Positions 8,041-18,203 of a stretch of DNA of 50,995 nucleotides are shown one piece after another. Each line of letters opens with the position of its first letter. Position 1 is the first letter of the stretch. The position numbers and the translations under genes were made by a program. The notes beneath the pieces were generated by a model, which made no database searches, was not told where the DNA came from, and saw nothing but the letters and a program-made list of their open reading frames with translations. This DNA is from Paludibacteraceae bacterium (GTDB lineage Bacteria; Bacteroidota; Bacteroidia; Bacteroidales; Paludibacteraceae): positions 1 to 50,995 of the forward strand of contig JAKSKY010000004.1 of NCBI GenBank assembly GCA_024401515.1, in the 5' to 3' direction.

Positions 8041-9014
8041 TGAAATGTAGTATATTCACAATAATCGTGGCGCTGAGAAACCGCCACCTTGTATGTCTCA
8101 TCTTTAGGAGTACCCACTCCTATCAATATTACAGGCACTTCACTATTGTCAATCTCCATTCTTTTTTTTATTTGAGAAATTTTATTTGACTTATGCCCCA
8201 TTGTCAAAGGAATCGTAGCCAAACCTTTATGATGCAATGCATACAATAAATTCATGGCATAGAGTCCACCATCAACATATACCTGATGAATCTCATTGAT
8301 ATTATACAACGATATGTCACCACAAATCAAAATGGCACACTGCATGTCCTCTATAAAGCCCTTACATCCTCCTTGTAAATTAAACAATGCCTCACGTTCC
8401 TTTTTATCCGTATAAACATGTACTCTCCATGATTGGCGATTACAAGCAGAAGGGGTTCTTTCGCAAAGCTTTATAGCACTCTTTACTAATTCCAAATTCA
8501 ACGGATTGTTTCCAAAATCTCGAACGGTATAACGACTTTGAGAAAAAACATCGAAAGGAGCGTTTAAACAAGCCTGGACATCTTGACTTGATCGCATCAA
8601 CACACCACCCTTCGGCTTAATCGACAACCCATATTGATGGACACATTGGTCCAATGAATTTCTGACATCTGACATATCAGCGCCTAATAATTCATTATAA
8701 TTGATGTAACTCAAAAGAATTGCACCAATTTCCTCCGCAAATCTATTCGATCCACCAATCGACATATAGTAAATCAAATCATTAATAAGTTGAAGAGACT
8801 TGCTCTTTCCAAAACCAACTTTAACGACTCTTAATGACATCCCTTTTTCTAAAGAATGCGCGGCGATCATCATGTCGGTTTGAAACTTTTTAACGTTCTT
8901 CCTTCTATTGCTATTCGCTATATACTTTACACAAAATATAGTTTCCGCTATCCGGTCCAATAGAATACGGAAGAATAGCACAAACTTAGATTGTTTTAAC
9001 CAAGAGACAATCAT
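8037..9014 (-). CDS. Nitroreductase-family flavoprotein with N-terminal extension
   Basis: The protein has 325 residues. The C-terminal half (from about residue 160) is nitroreductase-like: S-R-Y-T-V-R-D-F near residues 162-169, then E-R-T-P-S-A-C-N-R-Q-S-W-R-V for FMN binding, and a late L-A-T-I-P-L segment. The N-terminal 150 residues form an additional helical region with A-H-S-L-E-K-G-M-S near residues 52-60. This architecture is known from polysaccharide loci, where it often sits beside a pyruvyl-transferase-like gene and a gene for an F420-hydrogenase beta-subunit-like protein. Here the pyruvyl transferase is directly downstream with a 4-nt overlap, and the F420-type partner is not in the window. 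The substrate is unknown. Confidence 0.8.
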   Translation of the reverse strand: MIVSWLKQSKFVLFFRILLDRIAETIFCVKYIANSNRRKNVKKFQTDMMIAAHSLEKGMSLRVVKVGFGKSKSLQLINDLIYYMSIGGSNRFAEEIGAILLSYINYNELLGADMSDVRNSLDQCVHQYGLSIKPKGGVLMRSSQDVQACLNAPFDVFSQSRYTVRDFGNNPLNLELVKSAIKLCERTPSACNRQSWRVHVYTDKKEREALFNLQGGCKGFIEDMQCAILICGDISLYNINEIHQVYVDGGLYAMNLLYALHHKGLATIPLTMGHKSNKISQIKKRMEIDNSEVPVILIGVGTPKDETYKVAVSQRHDYCEYTTFQ

Positions 9015-9017
9015 TCT

Positions 9018-10115
9018 TTACTTTATTATTGATTTAAAAAAATCTAAATATCGAGAAGATACACTAGGCAAACTATATGTCTTCTCAACATATATTTTCA
9101 AATTCTCTTTAATGTCGACATCAGTACTCTTTTTGCTTTGAGAAGCACGGTCAATGGTCTCAATTAAAGATTGAACACTATTCACTTCAAACAAGAAACC
9201 TGTTTCGCCATCAGTTACATGTTCTCTAAAGCCATCAATATCAGAACAAATAACTGGCATTCCGTATGAATAGGCTATCATATGCGGTCCACTTTGCGCA
9301 ACATCAGAATAGGGTAAAACTAGAAAATCATGTTTAACAAACAGTTCTGCCACCTCAGCATCATCTATTCTCTTGAAATATGCAGTGATGTTTTCATTGT
9401 CACCTATCATCAAATTGTAATAATCCACATTGTCGCATTTACCAGCAATTGTAAGATGAACTTTACCTTTCAATCGGGATGGCAAAGAGTTCATTGCCTG
9501 AACCAACAAATCCAACCGTTTATTCTCTTTCACATTACCGAAGAAAAGTAAATTCAATTTTTCCGAATCGACCTGATATCTGTTTGTCGAAGCCTCTCCA
9601 TAACTTTTCACTACCAAAGGACAACTAAAAATCGTCTTTCCAGGATAATGTTTCTCAAAATATGGGATCAAATGTTTACTGAATATCTGAAAATGCTGGT
9701 TTTTATCAAACACATAAGACAAGTACCATTCCATAAGAATTCTATTTGTCCATCCCTTATAAGGAATAATATTATGAGCAGCATGAACCAAAGGAATTTG
9801 GTTGAAATTCTTTAATTGATGAAAAACATAAGGATAATAGAATGGCACACCAACAAAATTTGAATATACCACATCTATTTTCTCCAAATCAACATCTGAA
9901 AATATTTTCTTATAATCCAAGACAACCATAGGACTTAAACTCCTATGTTCCAAGGATACTACATCACACACCAATTCGGATGGAATCTGAATCATTTTCG
10001 ACGTTCTCACAACTTTCCATATGATATTAACACCCAACGTACGGATATATGGTACCAAATGGAAATCACAATCAATAAAATAATCAGCAGTAATCCAAAG
10101 AATATTCATTTTCAT
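9018..10115 (-). CDS. Glycosyltransferase, GT4-like
   Basis: The protein has 365 residues and a GT-B layout. The N-terminus M-N-I-L-W-I-T-A-D-Y-F begins a Rossmann strand. The C-terminal domain has L-L-F-F-G-N-V-K-E-N-K-R-L-D-L-L near residues 188-203 and L-P-Y-S-D-V-A-Q-S-G-P-H-M-I-A-Y-S-Y-G-M-P-V-I near residues 270-290, the donor-binding part of the GT4 fold. An ATG two codons inside is an equally possible start. It is in the middle of the polysaccharide operon, 3 nt before the nitroreductase-like gene. The donor sugar is unknown. Confidence 0.8.
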   Translation of the reverse strand: MKMNILWITADYFIDCDFHLVPYIRTLGVNIIWKVVRTSKMIQIPSELVCDVVSLEHRSLSPMVVLDYKKIFSDVDLEKIDVVYSNFVGVPFYYPYVFHQLKNFNQIPLVHAAHNIIPYKGWTNRILMEWYLSYVFDKNQHFQIFSKHLIPYFEKHYPGKTIFSCPLVVKSYGEASTNRYQVDSEKLNLLFFGNVKENKRLDLLVQAMNSLPSRLKGKVHLTIAGKCDNVDYYNLMIGDNENITAYFKRIDDAEVAELFVKHDFLVLPYSDVAQSGPHMIAYSYGMPVICSDIDGFREHVTDGETGFLFEVNSVQSLIETIDRASQSKKSTDVDIKENLKIYVEKTYSLPSVSSRYLDFFKSIIK

Positions 10116-10147
10116 TTCAACATTAATAATTCACACCCAATCTATTC

Positions 10148-11326
10148 TTATGCATTGGGGAAATCTAGTACACTACGAATATCACATTGATAAGGAGATA
10201 ATTTCTCTGATATTATTCCACATCGATCCACCATATCCCCGTATCTTTTCTCATTAGATAAGTCTTTTAGAACTAAATCCAACTGGTCAACATTATCGAC
10301 AATCAAGCCAAATTCTCCAAATTTTCTTATCAAATAAGAAAAATGATCATTTCTAAAGGCGATAAATGGTTTTTTTTTCGCAATAGATTCGAAAATGGAA
10401 CCACTTACAGAAAAACAGAATCTATCTTTAGGATAAGGGAAAAATAGATAATCCATATCTGAAACAAGTTCATCATATTTCTCTCTAGACAAGAAACATC
10501 CCTGCGGATTCATCAGTTTCACATGTGAATTTTCCCCAATATTGTTTGAAGATGAGACCACCCTACTAATCACACATAACTCCACATTTGTACCATCTAA
10601 AGCAGAAACAAAAGCTTCAAGGTTTTCCAATCCCTTATTGGGTGCAACAGTTCCAACTAGTCCCACTTTAATTACGTCATCACTAAATGTTGCTTTCTCA
10701 TTATCATTCCTTTGTTGGGTTTGAAAATATGGATGATCAACAGAATAAAAATGTGCGATTCGATCGGCAGGAAGCGTCTTACGCAAGTTGTCAATAATGA
10801 AATCTCCCAATACCAAAAACCTAATATTTTTGGACCATTGTGTCTTACGGTAAAAACGATTGATCAAGTAAAACCAATTTGGATTAATAGGATACTTCTC
10901 TTTGACTAATACATCTAATTCATTATGAGCACAAACAACAACATTCCTTTTGAGTAGTCTTGATAAAAAATTGACAACATATAAAGAAAACCTAGAATTT
11001 CCATACGAAAAAATAAACACATCCTTTTTTTTTCCTTTTAACAAAATGAATGCGTCAATTAAAGCTACATATATATCAATTAGAAAATCAGACTTCAAAT
11101 CATATTGAACGCCATGCCAATTGCAATTTGAAAGCGATTCAGATTCACCATTTTGCTTTGCATAGGAGGAACATATATCTGTCAAAATAGCACACCTAGA
11201 AGTTGATAGATAGAGTTCTACCCTATCAAACAGCTTCGCTATCGAGATGATAAGGGATGCATCTATTATCTCATGAGTATTTCCTTTGAGTTTATTATTT
11301 ATTATGAAAGCTCTTCTTTTTACCAT
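10148..11326 (-). CDS. Putative glycosyltransferase (GT-B type)
   Basis: A 392-residue protein with weak but clear GT-B character. A nucleotide-sugar domain begins around K-V-G-L-V-G-T-V-A-P-N-K-G-L-E-N-L (about residues 220-236), continues through M-D-Y-L-F-F-P-Y-P, and reaches S-V-S-G-S-I-F-E-S-I-A-K-K-K-P (about 303-317), which stands where GT4 enzymes carry their donor-binding glutamate. The N-terminal half is divergent. It overlaps the polymerase gene upstream by 7 nt. Codon use is strongly AT-rich, as in the neighbouring polymerase gene. The fold is likely; donor and acceptor are not known. Confidence 0.7.
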   Translation of the reverse strand: MVKRRAFIINNKLKGNTHEIIDASLIISIAKLFDRVELYLSTSRCAILTDICSSYAKQNGESESLSNCNWHGVQYDLKSDFLIDIYVALIDAFILLKGKKKDVFIFSYGNSRFSLYVVNFLSRLLKRNVVVCAHNELDVLVKEKYPINPNWFYLINRFYRKTQWSKNIRFLVLGDFIIDNLRKTLPADRIAHFYSVDHPYFQTQQRNDNEKATFSDDVIKVGLVGTVAPNKGLENLEAFVSALDGTNVELCVISRVVSSSNNIGENSHVKLMNPQGCFLSREKYDELVSDMDYLFFPYPKDRFCFSVSGSIFESIAKKKPFIAFRNDHFSYLIRKFGEFGLIVDNVDQLDLVLKDLSNEKRYGDMVDRCGIISEKLSPYQCDIRSVLDFPNA

Positions 11327-12537
11327 GGTCTAATTCTCGCTTGTGGAACATCTTCAAAAACAGAATAATATGGGAAATAAATTCCACCATACATTGAATA
11401 TATGTCAAATATATTAAATCTAAAGAATTGATACAAATAATATAAAATGAATATACAAATAAAGCCCTTTATTTTTTTAGGATCATTCTCCATTGAAAAA
11501 ACAATCATAAAACAAAAAGGGAATGCGACAAAAAAGAAATTTGCCAACCGTGCGCATCCAGATATGGGCCCACCCAGTGACGCCACCATTAGTATGACAA
11601 AATAACAGATATACCCATTTGTATAGAAATTTAGCGTTCGACACATAAAACTCCGATCTTTCATTACAGATATTAAATCGCCACATAATAAGTGTAACTT
11701 ATTCGCATAAATTCTTTTAGTTTGATTATATGACTTATTATAATAATATTTAAACAATAATATAAAAAAAAGCGTATACAACTTTTTAACCATAGATATT
11801 TTCACAGGATCATTGTTTACATTTTCGAGGTACATTGTTGACATCTCAGACAAAGCACCCATTGATAGGCCTCCCAAACTATCCATTATTTGCATTATGA
11901 ACGTGTCATTTATTACGACAGCACCAATACACCCAACAAACGCATACACAGCCCAACCAATCCTCAAATTAAACAAAAGGCAAACAGGGAAGAATAGTAT
12001 AGACATGTCATGAATTGTACTTGCCACAAAAACAAAAAGCATCGAAAAAAAATATCTTCCTTTTATAGAAAAGTAGCAAGCCCACAATACAAAAATAGTA
12101 GCAATATCTTGTCTAACAGGAAATATGGGAGTAAATAATACGACCAAAGCAAAGGTCATCAAAGGATATTTTGGCACATAAGTTCGACAAAAGTGTGCAT
12201 AATTAAGCAAAATGGCACAATTTGTTATCAATAAAAATGCGCTATAATGTCCGAATATAGTTTTAATGAGCACATTTAAAAAGACGTAACCATACTCCAT
12301 CAACTCTGTATACAATCCATAGCGATAATAAGAGAAAATATTGTCCCAATGTGCATTTTCAAAGCAAGCATAATACTGTGGCCAATCTGTTCCCGTACCC
12401 CATCTAAGTCCTCTAAACAATGTAAATATAAAAACCCATGAATAGAGGATAAATAGATTATATTTCTTCATTTTTTCCGACACTTCACACAAAGATGTCA
12501 GAAAAAGAAGCATATATAAAACGATATAAATCCACAT
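11320..12537 (-). CDS. EpsG/Wzy-type polysaccharide polymerase
   Basis: A 405-residue integral membrane protein with about ten hydrophobic segments. It carries the EpsG-like R-G-L-R-W-G-T-G-T-D-W-P-Q-Y-Y element (about residues 43-57); R-x-x-x-G-x-D-x-x-x-Y is the signature of the family. Such proteins polymerise undecaprenyl-linked repeat units at the periplasmic face in Wzx/Wzy systems. It is the only polymerase candidate in the locus and works with the Wzx flippase at 21267-22772. Genes of this kind are usually the least conserved in a locus and low in GC, as seen here. It overlaps the next gene by 7 nt. Confidence 0.8.
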   Translation of the reverse strand: MWIYIVLYMLLFLTSLCEVSEKMKKYNLFILYSWVFIFTLFRGLRWGTGTDWPQYYACFENAHWDNIFSYYRYGLYTELMEYGYVFLNVLIKTIFGHYSAFLLITNCAILLNYAHFCRTYVPKYPLMTFALVVLFTPIFPVRQDIATIFVLWACYFSIKGRYFFSMLFVFVASTIHDMSILFFPVCLLFNLRIGWAVYAFVGCIGAVVINDTFIMQIMDSLGGLSMGALSEMSTMYLENVNNDPVKISMVKKLYTLFFILLFKYYYNKSYNQTKRIYANKLHLLCGDLISVMKDRSFMCRTLNFYTNGYICYFVILMVASLGGPISGCARLANFFFVAFPFCFMIVFSMENDPKKIKGFICIFILYYLYQFFRFNIFDIYSMYGGIYFPYYSVFEDVPQARIRPW

Positions 12538-12556
12538 ATTAAACCTGTATAGCCTC

Positions 12557-13531
12557 TTATTTTAATCTACTCTTTCTATATCTCACATAGTTGCGAGGAG
12601 AGATAAGGAAACAATTCACATGCAACTGTTCTTTTAAAGGCAATGAACTCTTGATATTCTTCATTGCTTTTTTTATGTCAGCCAAATAGAGATAAAGAAG
12701 CGACCAATCGTTGTTATTATCTATATACTCCGTGTATTTATGGATAAAATGTTGGAACAATTCATATACCTTTTCACGATAGATGGCACGGTATTCCATC
12801 GCAACACACTCCTCGGTGAAATGATTGATGGAAATAACACCTTGCACCAAACCGACTATATTACGTTCGCTGATATTTGCGGTGATACTTCCTGATACTC
12901 TTCTCAGATAATAATACAATGGCTCTTCCACCACATCCACGCCCTTTACATAATAGAGCAATCGGGGAACATATTCCAAATCCTCATGCAAAATCTTCGG
13001 AAAGAAAAAGAGCTGGTTATCGAGGAGAATATTCCGTTTCACAACATATCGCTGAACAGGTGTCAAATGATTCATTTTCTTCATGAAATCAACTCCGGAG
13101 AGCTCTGAAGCGGACAAAGGCCACACACCTACCGCATTTTGTTTCCCATCACTCTCATTTACCCACAAAAGGTTGAGTCCATAACAATCCTTGCGGCTCT
13201 CCATCTTCTGGAATAAAATAGGCAACGCTTGGGGAGCTATGGTATCATCACTATCCACAAACCAGACATATTCACCTTTCGCAGCTCTCAAACCTACATT
13301 TCGAGCCACACTCAATCCAGCATTCTCTTGATTGATTAAAACGACATTGGGCAGTCCAGCAATTATTGGTTGAATCAATTCTACCGAACGATCCTTTGTA
13401 CCATCGTTGACAATGATTAGTTCCACATCTTGGAAGGCAACACCTTGGTTCACAATACTGGATATACATTTTTCAATGTATTTTTCAACATTGTATACTG
13501 GTACGATTATCGATAAGAAAGGAGGTTGCAT
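12557..13531 (-). CDS. Glycosyltransferase, GT2 family (GT-A fold)
   Basis: The protein has 324 residues. The N-terminus L-S-I-I-V-P-V-Y-N-V-E-K-Y-I-E-K-C is the classic GT2 opening. It is followed by I-I-V-N-D-G-T-K-D-R-S (about residues 39-49), N-A-G-L-S-V-A-R-N-V-G-L, and the metal-binding D-S-D-D near residues 94-97. The C-terminal 100 residues are variable and hold no membrane segment. It is likely to add one sugar to the lipid-linked repeat unit at the cytoplasmic face. The stop of the preceding GT2 gene is 9 nt upstream. Confidence 0.88.
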   Translation of the reverse strand: MQPPFLSIIVPVYNVEKYIEKCISSIVNQGVAFQDVELIIVNDGTKDRSVELIQPIIAGLPNVVLINQENAGLSVARNVGLRAAKGEYVWFVDSDDTIAPQALPILFQKMESRKDCYGLNLLWVNESDGKQNAVGVWPLSASELSGVDFMKKMNHLTPVQRYVVKRNILLDNQLFFFPKILHEDLEYVPRLLYYVKGVDVVEEPLYYYLRRVSGSITANISERNIVGLVQGVISINHFTEECVAMEYRAIYREKVYELFQHFIHKYTEYIDNNNDWSLLYLYLADIKKAMKNIKSSLPLKEQLHVNCFLISPRNYVRYRKSRLK

Positions 13532-13540
13532 ATAGCTTAT

Positions 13541-14506
13541 TTAATTCTTACGTCCCACTCTACTGAGGTAAGACATATAACATCTTCCTATGAGATGAAT
13601 CAATCGAATTGGCATCTTTCCATTATAAGACCACTGATTCAATAACTCTTGACGAATGGTTTCATTATCATATTGAAAACGCTCAACATCCAACAAGTAA
13701 ATGTGCCTTGCTCTGATTGATTCCAGCCAATTGAGCCAACCATGTTGTTCCATATAGCGCACAATCCAATAATCCTCACGTCCCGTAATACCCTGTCTCT
13801 TCTTTGCAGGTGAGACCTCATTGCCATGCTGACGGAACCAACTTAGCCGTTTAGGGACATGAACCACATTACCTTTCTTCGCCAAAAGAGCCCAAAACAA
13901 TCTATCTCCAGCCGCCACATAATCCATATAGCATTTATCTATTTCCAAGACATATTCCCTCTTGAAAATAACAGCACTGGCATTCCATACCGCATTGGTA
14001 TAGGACATCGGAGTTCTTACAAAATCGTCTCCCTTGATAATTTTTATTTGTTCAGATTCTGGGATGGGACGTATAAGTTGTCCCTCTTTATCCACAAATT
14101 GAGGAATACAATAGGCGACGGAAACATCGGGATAACTCATCACTTGAGCAACCAAAGTCTCCAAGAAGTTAGGTTCACAGAAATCGTCGCTCTCGGCAAT
14201 CCAGCAATAATCTCCCTTTGAAAGTTCTATACCTTTATTCCACTGGATAAAAGTGCTTCCACTATTGGTTTCATTATAGACAATATGGCTCACATGGGAA
14301 TTTTCCCGGTATTTTTCAATCACCGCCCTACTGGCACCATCATCTGGTGAACAATCGTCTAGAATGATAATCTCAAAATTATCATAAGTCTGATTCAAGA
14401 CAGATTGAATACGTTGATCCAAATATTGTGCATGACAATAATTGGGGATGATGACGGAAATTAATGGGTTACTCATATCTATTCTTTTCACATCCAATTC
14501 AGCCAT
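13541..14506 (-). CDS. Glycosyltransferase, GT2 family (GT-A fold)
   Basis: The protein has 321 residues. It carries L-I-S-V-I-I-P-N-Y-C-H-A-Q-Y-L (about residues 15-29), I-I-L-D-D-C-S-P-D-D-G near residues 47-57, and A-E-S-D-D-F as the metal-binding loop. This is a GT2 subgroup distinct from the neighbouring 12557-13531 enzyme. The ATG at residue 11 is an alternative start and would bring the protein closer to typical family length. It lies in the dense operon, 20 nt after the gene upstream. The sugar donor is unknown. Confidence 0.87.
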   Translation of the reverse strand: MAELDVKRIDMSNPLISVIIPNYCHAQYLDQRIQSVLNQTYDNFEIIILDDCSPDDGASRAVIEKYRENSHVSHIVYNETNSGSTFIQWNKGIELSKGDYCWIAESDDFCEPNFLETLVAQVMSYPDVSVAYCIPQFVDKEGQLIRPIPESEQIKIIKGDDFVRTPMSYTNAVWNASAVIFKREYVLEIDKCYMDYVAAGDRLFWALLAKKGNVVHVPKRLSWFRQHGNEVSPAKKRQGITGREDYWIVRYMEQHGWLNWLESIRARHIYLLDVERFQYDNETIRQELLNQWSYNGKMPIRLIHLIGRCYMSYLSRVGRKN

Positions 14507-14526
14507 TATTTCTCAATATTCAACAA

Positions 14527-16080
14527 TCATTTTTTAACATATCTATTCCAAAAAAGTTTAAGTCTAGATCTCAATGCAATTTTTCCCCTTAAAACATTCA
14601 GATTGCAATCAACAATATCATATAAAACATACATGAATCTTGCAGCCCAATGCGGATAATTTACATAATAATTCAAACACCTCTTTGTTTTAACACTTTT
14701 AGGAGAATTTGCAAACATTCCATAAATACGTTTGTCGGCATCAATTAAAGATGTTGGAGTTTCGTTGAAATCATGAATACTGTGAGTCAACGTCTTTAGT
14801 TCATCCATATAGTTATGAACTTTAGAAGCAAACGCATCTAATCCAGTCATTCTTATCAAACTTATTTTCGTCTGTTCCAGCAATCTAATTCTCTCATTCT
14901 CATCAGACAAACATCGAAGAGAATTTGAAATCATTTCCTCTAAATCTTCACAATACCCAGTACCTTTCTTTATCCAATCGACCCGAGAAACCGTCGTAAG
15001 AATTGGAACATTACACATTACGGCATCTTGCATTGTGGTCATTCCAGAAACAGGCAAACTATCTATCAATAAGTCAGAGGCAACAAGATGAACCATTAAT
15101 TCATCATGAGACATAGAGGGCAACAACCTAAATCTGTCACCATACTTTTCTGACAAATAGTTCCAAGACGGAATCATTCCATTTGTCACACCGATTACAT
15201 AATAGTAACAATTAGTATTTTGTGAAAGAATTGCATCAAACACAGAATTTAAATTAACATCTTCGTTCGGAAAAAACTTAAACGCAGTTCCTACACTTAA
15301 AACTATTTTTGAATTCTCCGAAATTGACAATCTCTCTCGTGCCTGTTTTTTTGAGCAAGAAGGTGTATTATGTTCAGACGGTACCGCTATAGTATGAGAA
15401 GAATATACACCCCTATAATTCTTTGACATTTTTTCTCCCCACTCCCTCATCTCAACCAATGAATCAACCACACTATATCCAACCCCAAACAAATGATCAG
15501 CATGATTATAGAATCCTACTGGTCTACGGAAGTTCTTGTTAGCAAAAGCCACAATCGGCAAAGGATCATTCATATGAACAAATAGCAATACTGATTCAAA
15601 AGAAGAAGCCATTTTTCGCATCATTTTCACTTTTGTTTCATACGAAACTTCCTGATTCAGTATAAATATCTTACCACCACTTGCATCAACGTCATTTCTT
15701 AACCTATCAGAAATTGAGCCATCAGCCATATCGCTAATCAAAACAGAATATCTACGAATTGAATCACTCTCTATCCAACGTTCTACGACACGAGTATGCC
15801 CACCAAATTTGTAAGGAGTCGTAAGCACTATAAGACATGTATCATCGACGTAATCATCATCAACAAACGACTCTATGCGATTAGAATACTCTATATAAAC
15901 CTTTTCAATCGAGGAAGATGAATAATAGCACGAAGCATTGAGCCATACATACTGCAATGCAATGTTCGCTAGTTCTAATCGTTTGTCAAAAGAATCTAAT
16001 ATATTTAGTTTATTCACAGCCTTTGTGAATAAATTCTGATTCTCCTGTATTGTTTTAGTCACAATATCATTACTAGACAT
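14527..16080 (-). CDS. Putative glycosyltransferase, long GT-B-like protein
   Basis: A 517-residue protein, longer than most glycosyltransferases. A Y-K-F-G-G-H-T-R-V-V-E-R segment near residues 90-101 resembles the glycine-rich N-domain loop of GT-B enzymes. S-V-G-T-A-F-K-F-F-P-N-E (about residues 265-276) and L-P-S-M-S-H-D-E-L followed by S-D-L-L-I-D-S-L-P-V-S-G-M-T-T (about 322-350) look like a nucleotide-sugar domain. About 85 N-terminal residues and 110 C-terminal residues, the latter basic and aromatic, are outside the recognisable core. Role in repeat-unit assembly is inferred from context. It lies between the aminotransferase and two GT2 genes. Confidence 0.6.
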   Translation of the reverse strand: MSSNDIVTKTIQENQNLFTKAVNKLNILDSFDKRLELANIALQYVWLNASCYYSSSSIEKVYIEYSNRIESFVDDDYVDDTCLIVLTTPYKFGGHTRVVERWIESDSIRRYSVLISDMADGSISDRLRNDVDASGGKIFILNQEVSYETKVKMMRKMASSFESVLLFVHMNDPLPIVAFANKNFRRPVGFYNHADHLFGVGYSVVDSLVEMREWGEKMSKNYRGVYSSHTIAVPSEHNTPSCSKKQARERLSISENSKIVLSVGTAFKFFPNEDVNLNSVFDAILSQNTNCYYYVIGVTNGMIPSWNYLSEKYGDRFRLLPSMSHDELMVHLVASDLLIDSLPVSGMTTMQDAVMCNVPILTTVSRVDWIKKGTGYCEDLEEMISNSLRCLSDENERIRLLEQTKISLIRMTGLDAFASKVHNYMDELKTLTHSIHDFNETPTSLIDADKRIYGMFANSPKSVKTKRCLNYYVNYPHWAARFMYVLYDIVDCNLNVLRGKIALRSRLKLFWNRYVKK

Positions 16081-16108
16081 AGTCTACTTTCTTTAAAATC
16101 CACATCAA

Positions 16109-17239
16109 TCAGCAGAATTTATTGATTAGAACAACTATCTTAGCTACCTCTTCCATACTAATCGTAGGACCGATAGGTAAACTCAACTCCTCATCCGCCA
16201 ATTTTTCAGTGATAGGCAAAGAAAGTTGCGGTATATTCCACGCCTCCTTTGCATAACACTCCTGTTTATGAGGAGCAATTGGATAATGACAAACTGTGCC
16301 AACACCATTCTGCTCAAGATAATCATGCAAACGATCACGATTAACCTTGCCACCAGAAACTATAATTGGGAAAAGATGATATGCATTTTGATCATCAGGC
16401 AACAAATCTGGAAGCGAAATCAAAGGATTACTAATATGCTCGTAATAGTAATGAGCCACCTCTTTACGGTGTGCATTATCCTGAACAAGATATTTTAATT
16501 TTACATCTAATACAGCAGCCTGAATTTCATCTAATCGACTGTTACGACCAGCATACTTAAAAACATATTTCTTTTGTGAACCATAATTAGCCAATGCTCG
16601 AACAGCAGCAGCCAATTCGGGATCATTAGTAGTTACTGCACCACCATCACCAAGAGCTCCAAGATTCTTTCCTGGATAGAACGAATGACCTGCAGCATCT
16701 CCGATAGAACCTGTAACACGACCATCGTAAGACTTACAGCCATGACTTTGAGCACAATCCTCTACTAATTTTAGTTTATATTTCTTGCATATCTCGCCGA
16801 TTTTATCCGTATAAGCGATGCGTCCATAAAGATGAACAATAGCAATCGCTTTTGTTTTGGGAGTTATGACAGCCTCGATCAAATCATCATTGATCTCAAG
16901 AGTATTTGGTTTGGGCTCAACCAAGACTGGAACCAAGCCATTCTCAGTGATAGCCAAAACAGTAGCAATATATGTATTAGCTGGAACGATTACCTCGTCA
17001 CCTGGCTTCATCACGCCCATTTCTATATAAGCACGGAAGATCCAAATGAGAGCATCAAGGCCATTGGCACATCCAATTGTATGTTTACAACCAATAAAGT
17101 CTGAGTAGTTCTTCTCAAATTGTTCATTCTCCTTTCCTTGGAGATACCAACCATTATTAACTACTCGAGAAACTGCTTCATTTATCTCCGCTCCATGAAG
17201 AGCGGTTACATCACGAAGGGATAGGAATGGTATATTCAT
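16109..17239 (-). CDS. Sugar-nucleotide 3-aminotransferase, DegT/DnrJ/EryC1/StrS family (FdtB/QdtB-like)
   Basis: A 376-residue PLP enzyme. The internal aldimine lysine is K191 in [16 protein letters not shown], and the cofactor aspartate is D161 in V-E-D-C-A-Q. The N-terminal N-N-G-W-Y-L-Q-G-K segment resembles FdtB and QdtB, which aminate dTDP-3-keto-6-deoxyhexoses with glutamate as donor. Two 3,4-ketoisomerase genes and a GNAT acyltransferase gene lie a few genes upstream. The inferred step is dTDP-3-keto-6-deoxyhexose to dTDP-Fuc3N or dTDP-Qui3N. A second family member at 27412-28551 is of the WbpE type. Confidence 0.82.
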   Translation of the reverse strand: MNIPFLSLRDVTALHGAEINEAVSRVVNNGWYLQGKENEQFEKNYSDFIGCKHTIGCANGLDALIWIFRAYIEMGVMKPGDEVIVPANTYIATVLAITENGLVPVLVEPKPNTLEINDDLIEAVITPKTKAIAIVHLYGRIAYTDKIGEICKKYKLKLVEDCAQSHGCKSYDGRVTGSIGDAAGHSFYPGKNLGALGDGGAVTTNDPELAAAVRALANYGSQKKYVFKYAGRNSRLDEIQAAVLDVKLKYLVQDNAHRKEVAHYYYEHISNPLISLPDLLPDDQNAYHLFPIIVSGGKVNRDRLHDYLEQNGVGTVCHYPIAPHKQECYAKEAWNIPQLSLPITEKLADEELSLPIGPTISMEEVAKIVVLINKFC

Positions 17240-17240
17240 G

Positions 17241-18197
17241 TCACAATTTATTTTTTAATAAAACGGATTTCATTATGTCATCAATAATTTTTGAAAATAG
17301 AATCACACATAATAACGGAACACATATTAAACAAAAAACAAAATCAAATCGCCCTAAATTATAATAAGAAGAGACGCCATATATCAATGGGAAAATTATA
17401 GACATATGCAGCATATAGACATTCAAAGTACGTGTTCCATACAAACTATACCATCGTTTATCTCTAGGGAAAACCTTTAACAAAGCGACAGAAGCCCCTA
17501 CGCAAAGAACCTGCATCATAACTCTTCTTATAAGCCCGCCAAATGAATCATAACCCTTTGCAAATTTTTGATACAAGTAGAAATCCGAATATCTATACAT
17601 TAAAACCATGCCGATAATCAAAGTCGAAAATAAAATAATATACCATACTATTTTATTTTCAAATCTATTTAAAATCTCTACTTTTCTTAAAACCAAACCA
17701 ATTAAAAAGAATGGATAAAAACAAAATAGTCTAGACAAGGAATATTCATAACCTACACAAGGTACAAATCCAATAATCCATGACACAATAAAACTAATTG
17801 GTATCAAAAACTTCAATGAAACATACTTCGTCAAAAAAGGCGTAATTATAGAGTATATGAACAATACAAACATATACCACATCGAAAATCCAAAACAATT
17901 CCACGGATAGGATGGACCACAGAATATACGCCCCTCAATAAACTCAACCAAACTAAACAACAAACATGGATATAATAATCTTAATGCATTTGTTTTAAAA
18001 TCCTTCTCTTTATACCAATAACCAGAAATAATAGTAAATAAAGGCATTCTAATCATGCATAAACTTCCAAGGAGAAGAAATACAAGACCAGATTTATCAT
18101 AACTCATATAATTTACAAACGAATGAGTTATAAGGACTAAAATCATCAGCCAAAACTTCAGATTATCCCATAAATAAACTCTACTACTATCGTACAT
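17241..18197 (-). CDS. Membrane acyltransferase, acyltransferase-3 family
   Basis: A 318-residue protein with about ten predicted membrane segments. The N-terminal [19 protein letters not shown] contains the family histidine. [13 protein letters not shown] (about residues 49-61) is the second motif. It is placed between the AMP-ligase gene (6 nt upstream) and the aminotransferase gene (1 nt downstream). It may accept an acyl group for transfer to sugar across the membrane, possibly from the locus's own carrier protein, though most of the family use acetyl-CoA. Very AT-rich codon use. Confidence 0.82.
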   Translation of the reverse strand: MYDSSRVYLWDNLKFWLMILVLITHSFVNYMSYDKSGLVFLLLGSLCMIRMPLFTIISGYWYKEKDFKTNALRLLYPCLLFSLVEFIEGRIFCGPSYPWNCFGFSMWYMFVLFIYSIITPFLTKYVSLKFLIPISFIVSWIIGFVPCVGYEYSLSRLFCFYPFFLIGLVLRKVEILNRFENKIVWYIILFSTLIIGMVLMYRYSDFYLYQKFAKGYDSFGGLIRRVMMQVLCVGASVALLKVFPRDKRWYSLYGTRTLNVYMLHMSIIFPLIYGVSSYYNLGRFDFVFCLICVPLLCVILFSKIIDDIMKSVLLKNKL

Positions 18198-18203
18198 ATA
18201 GAT

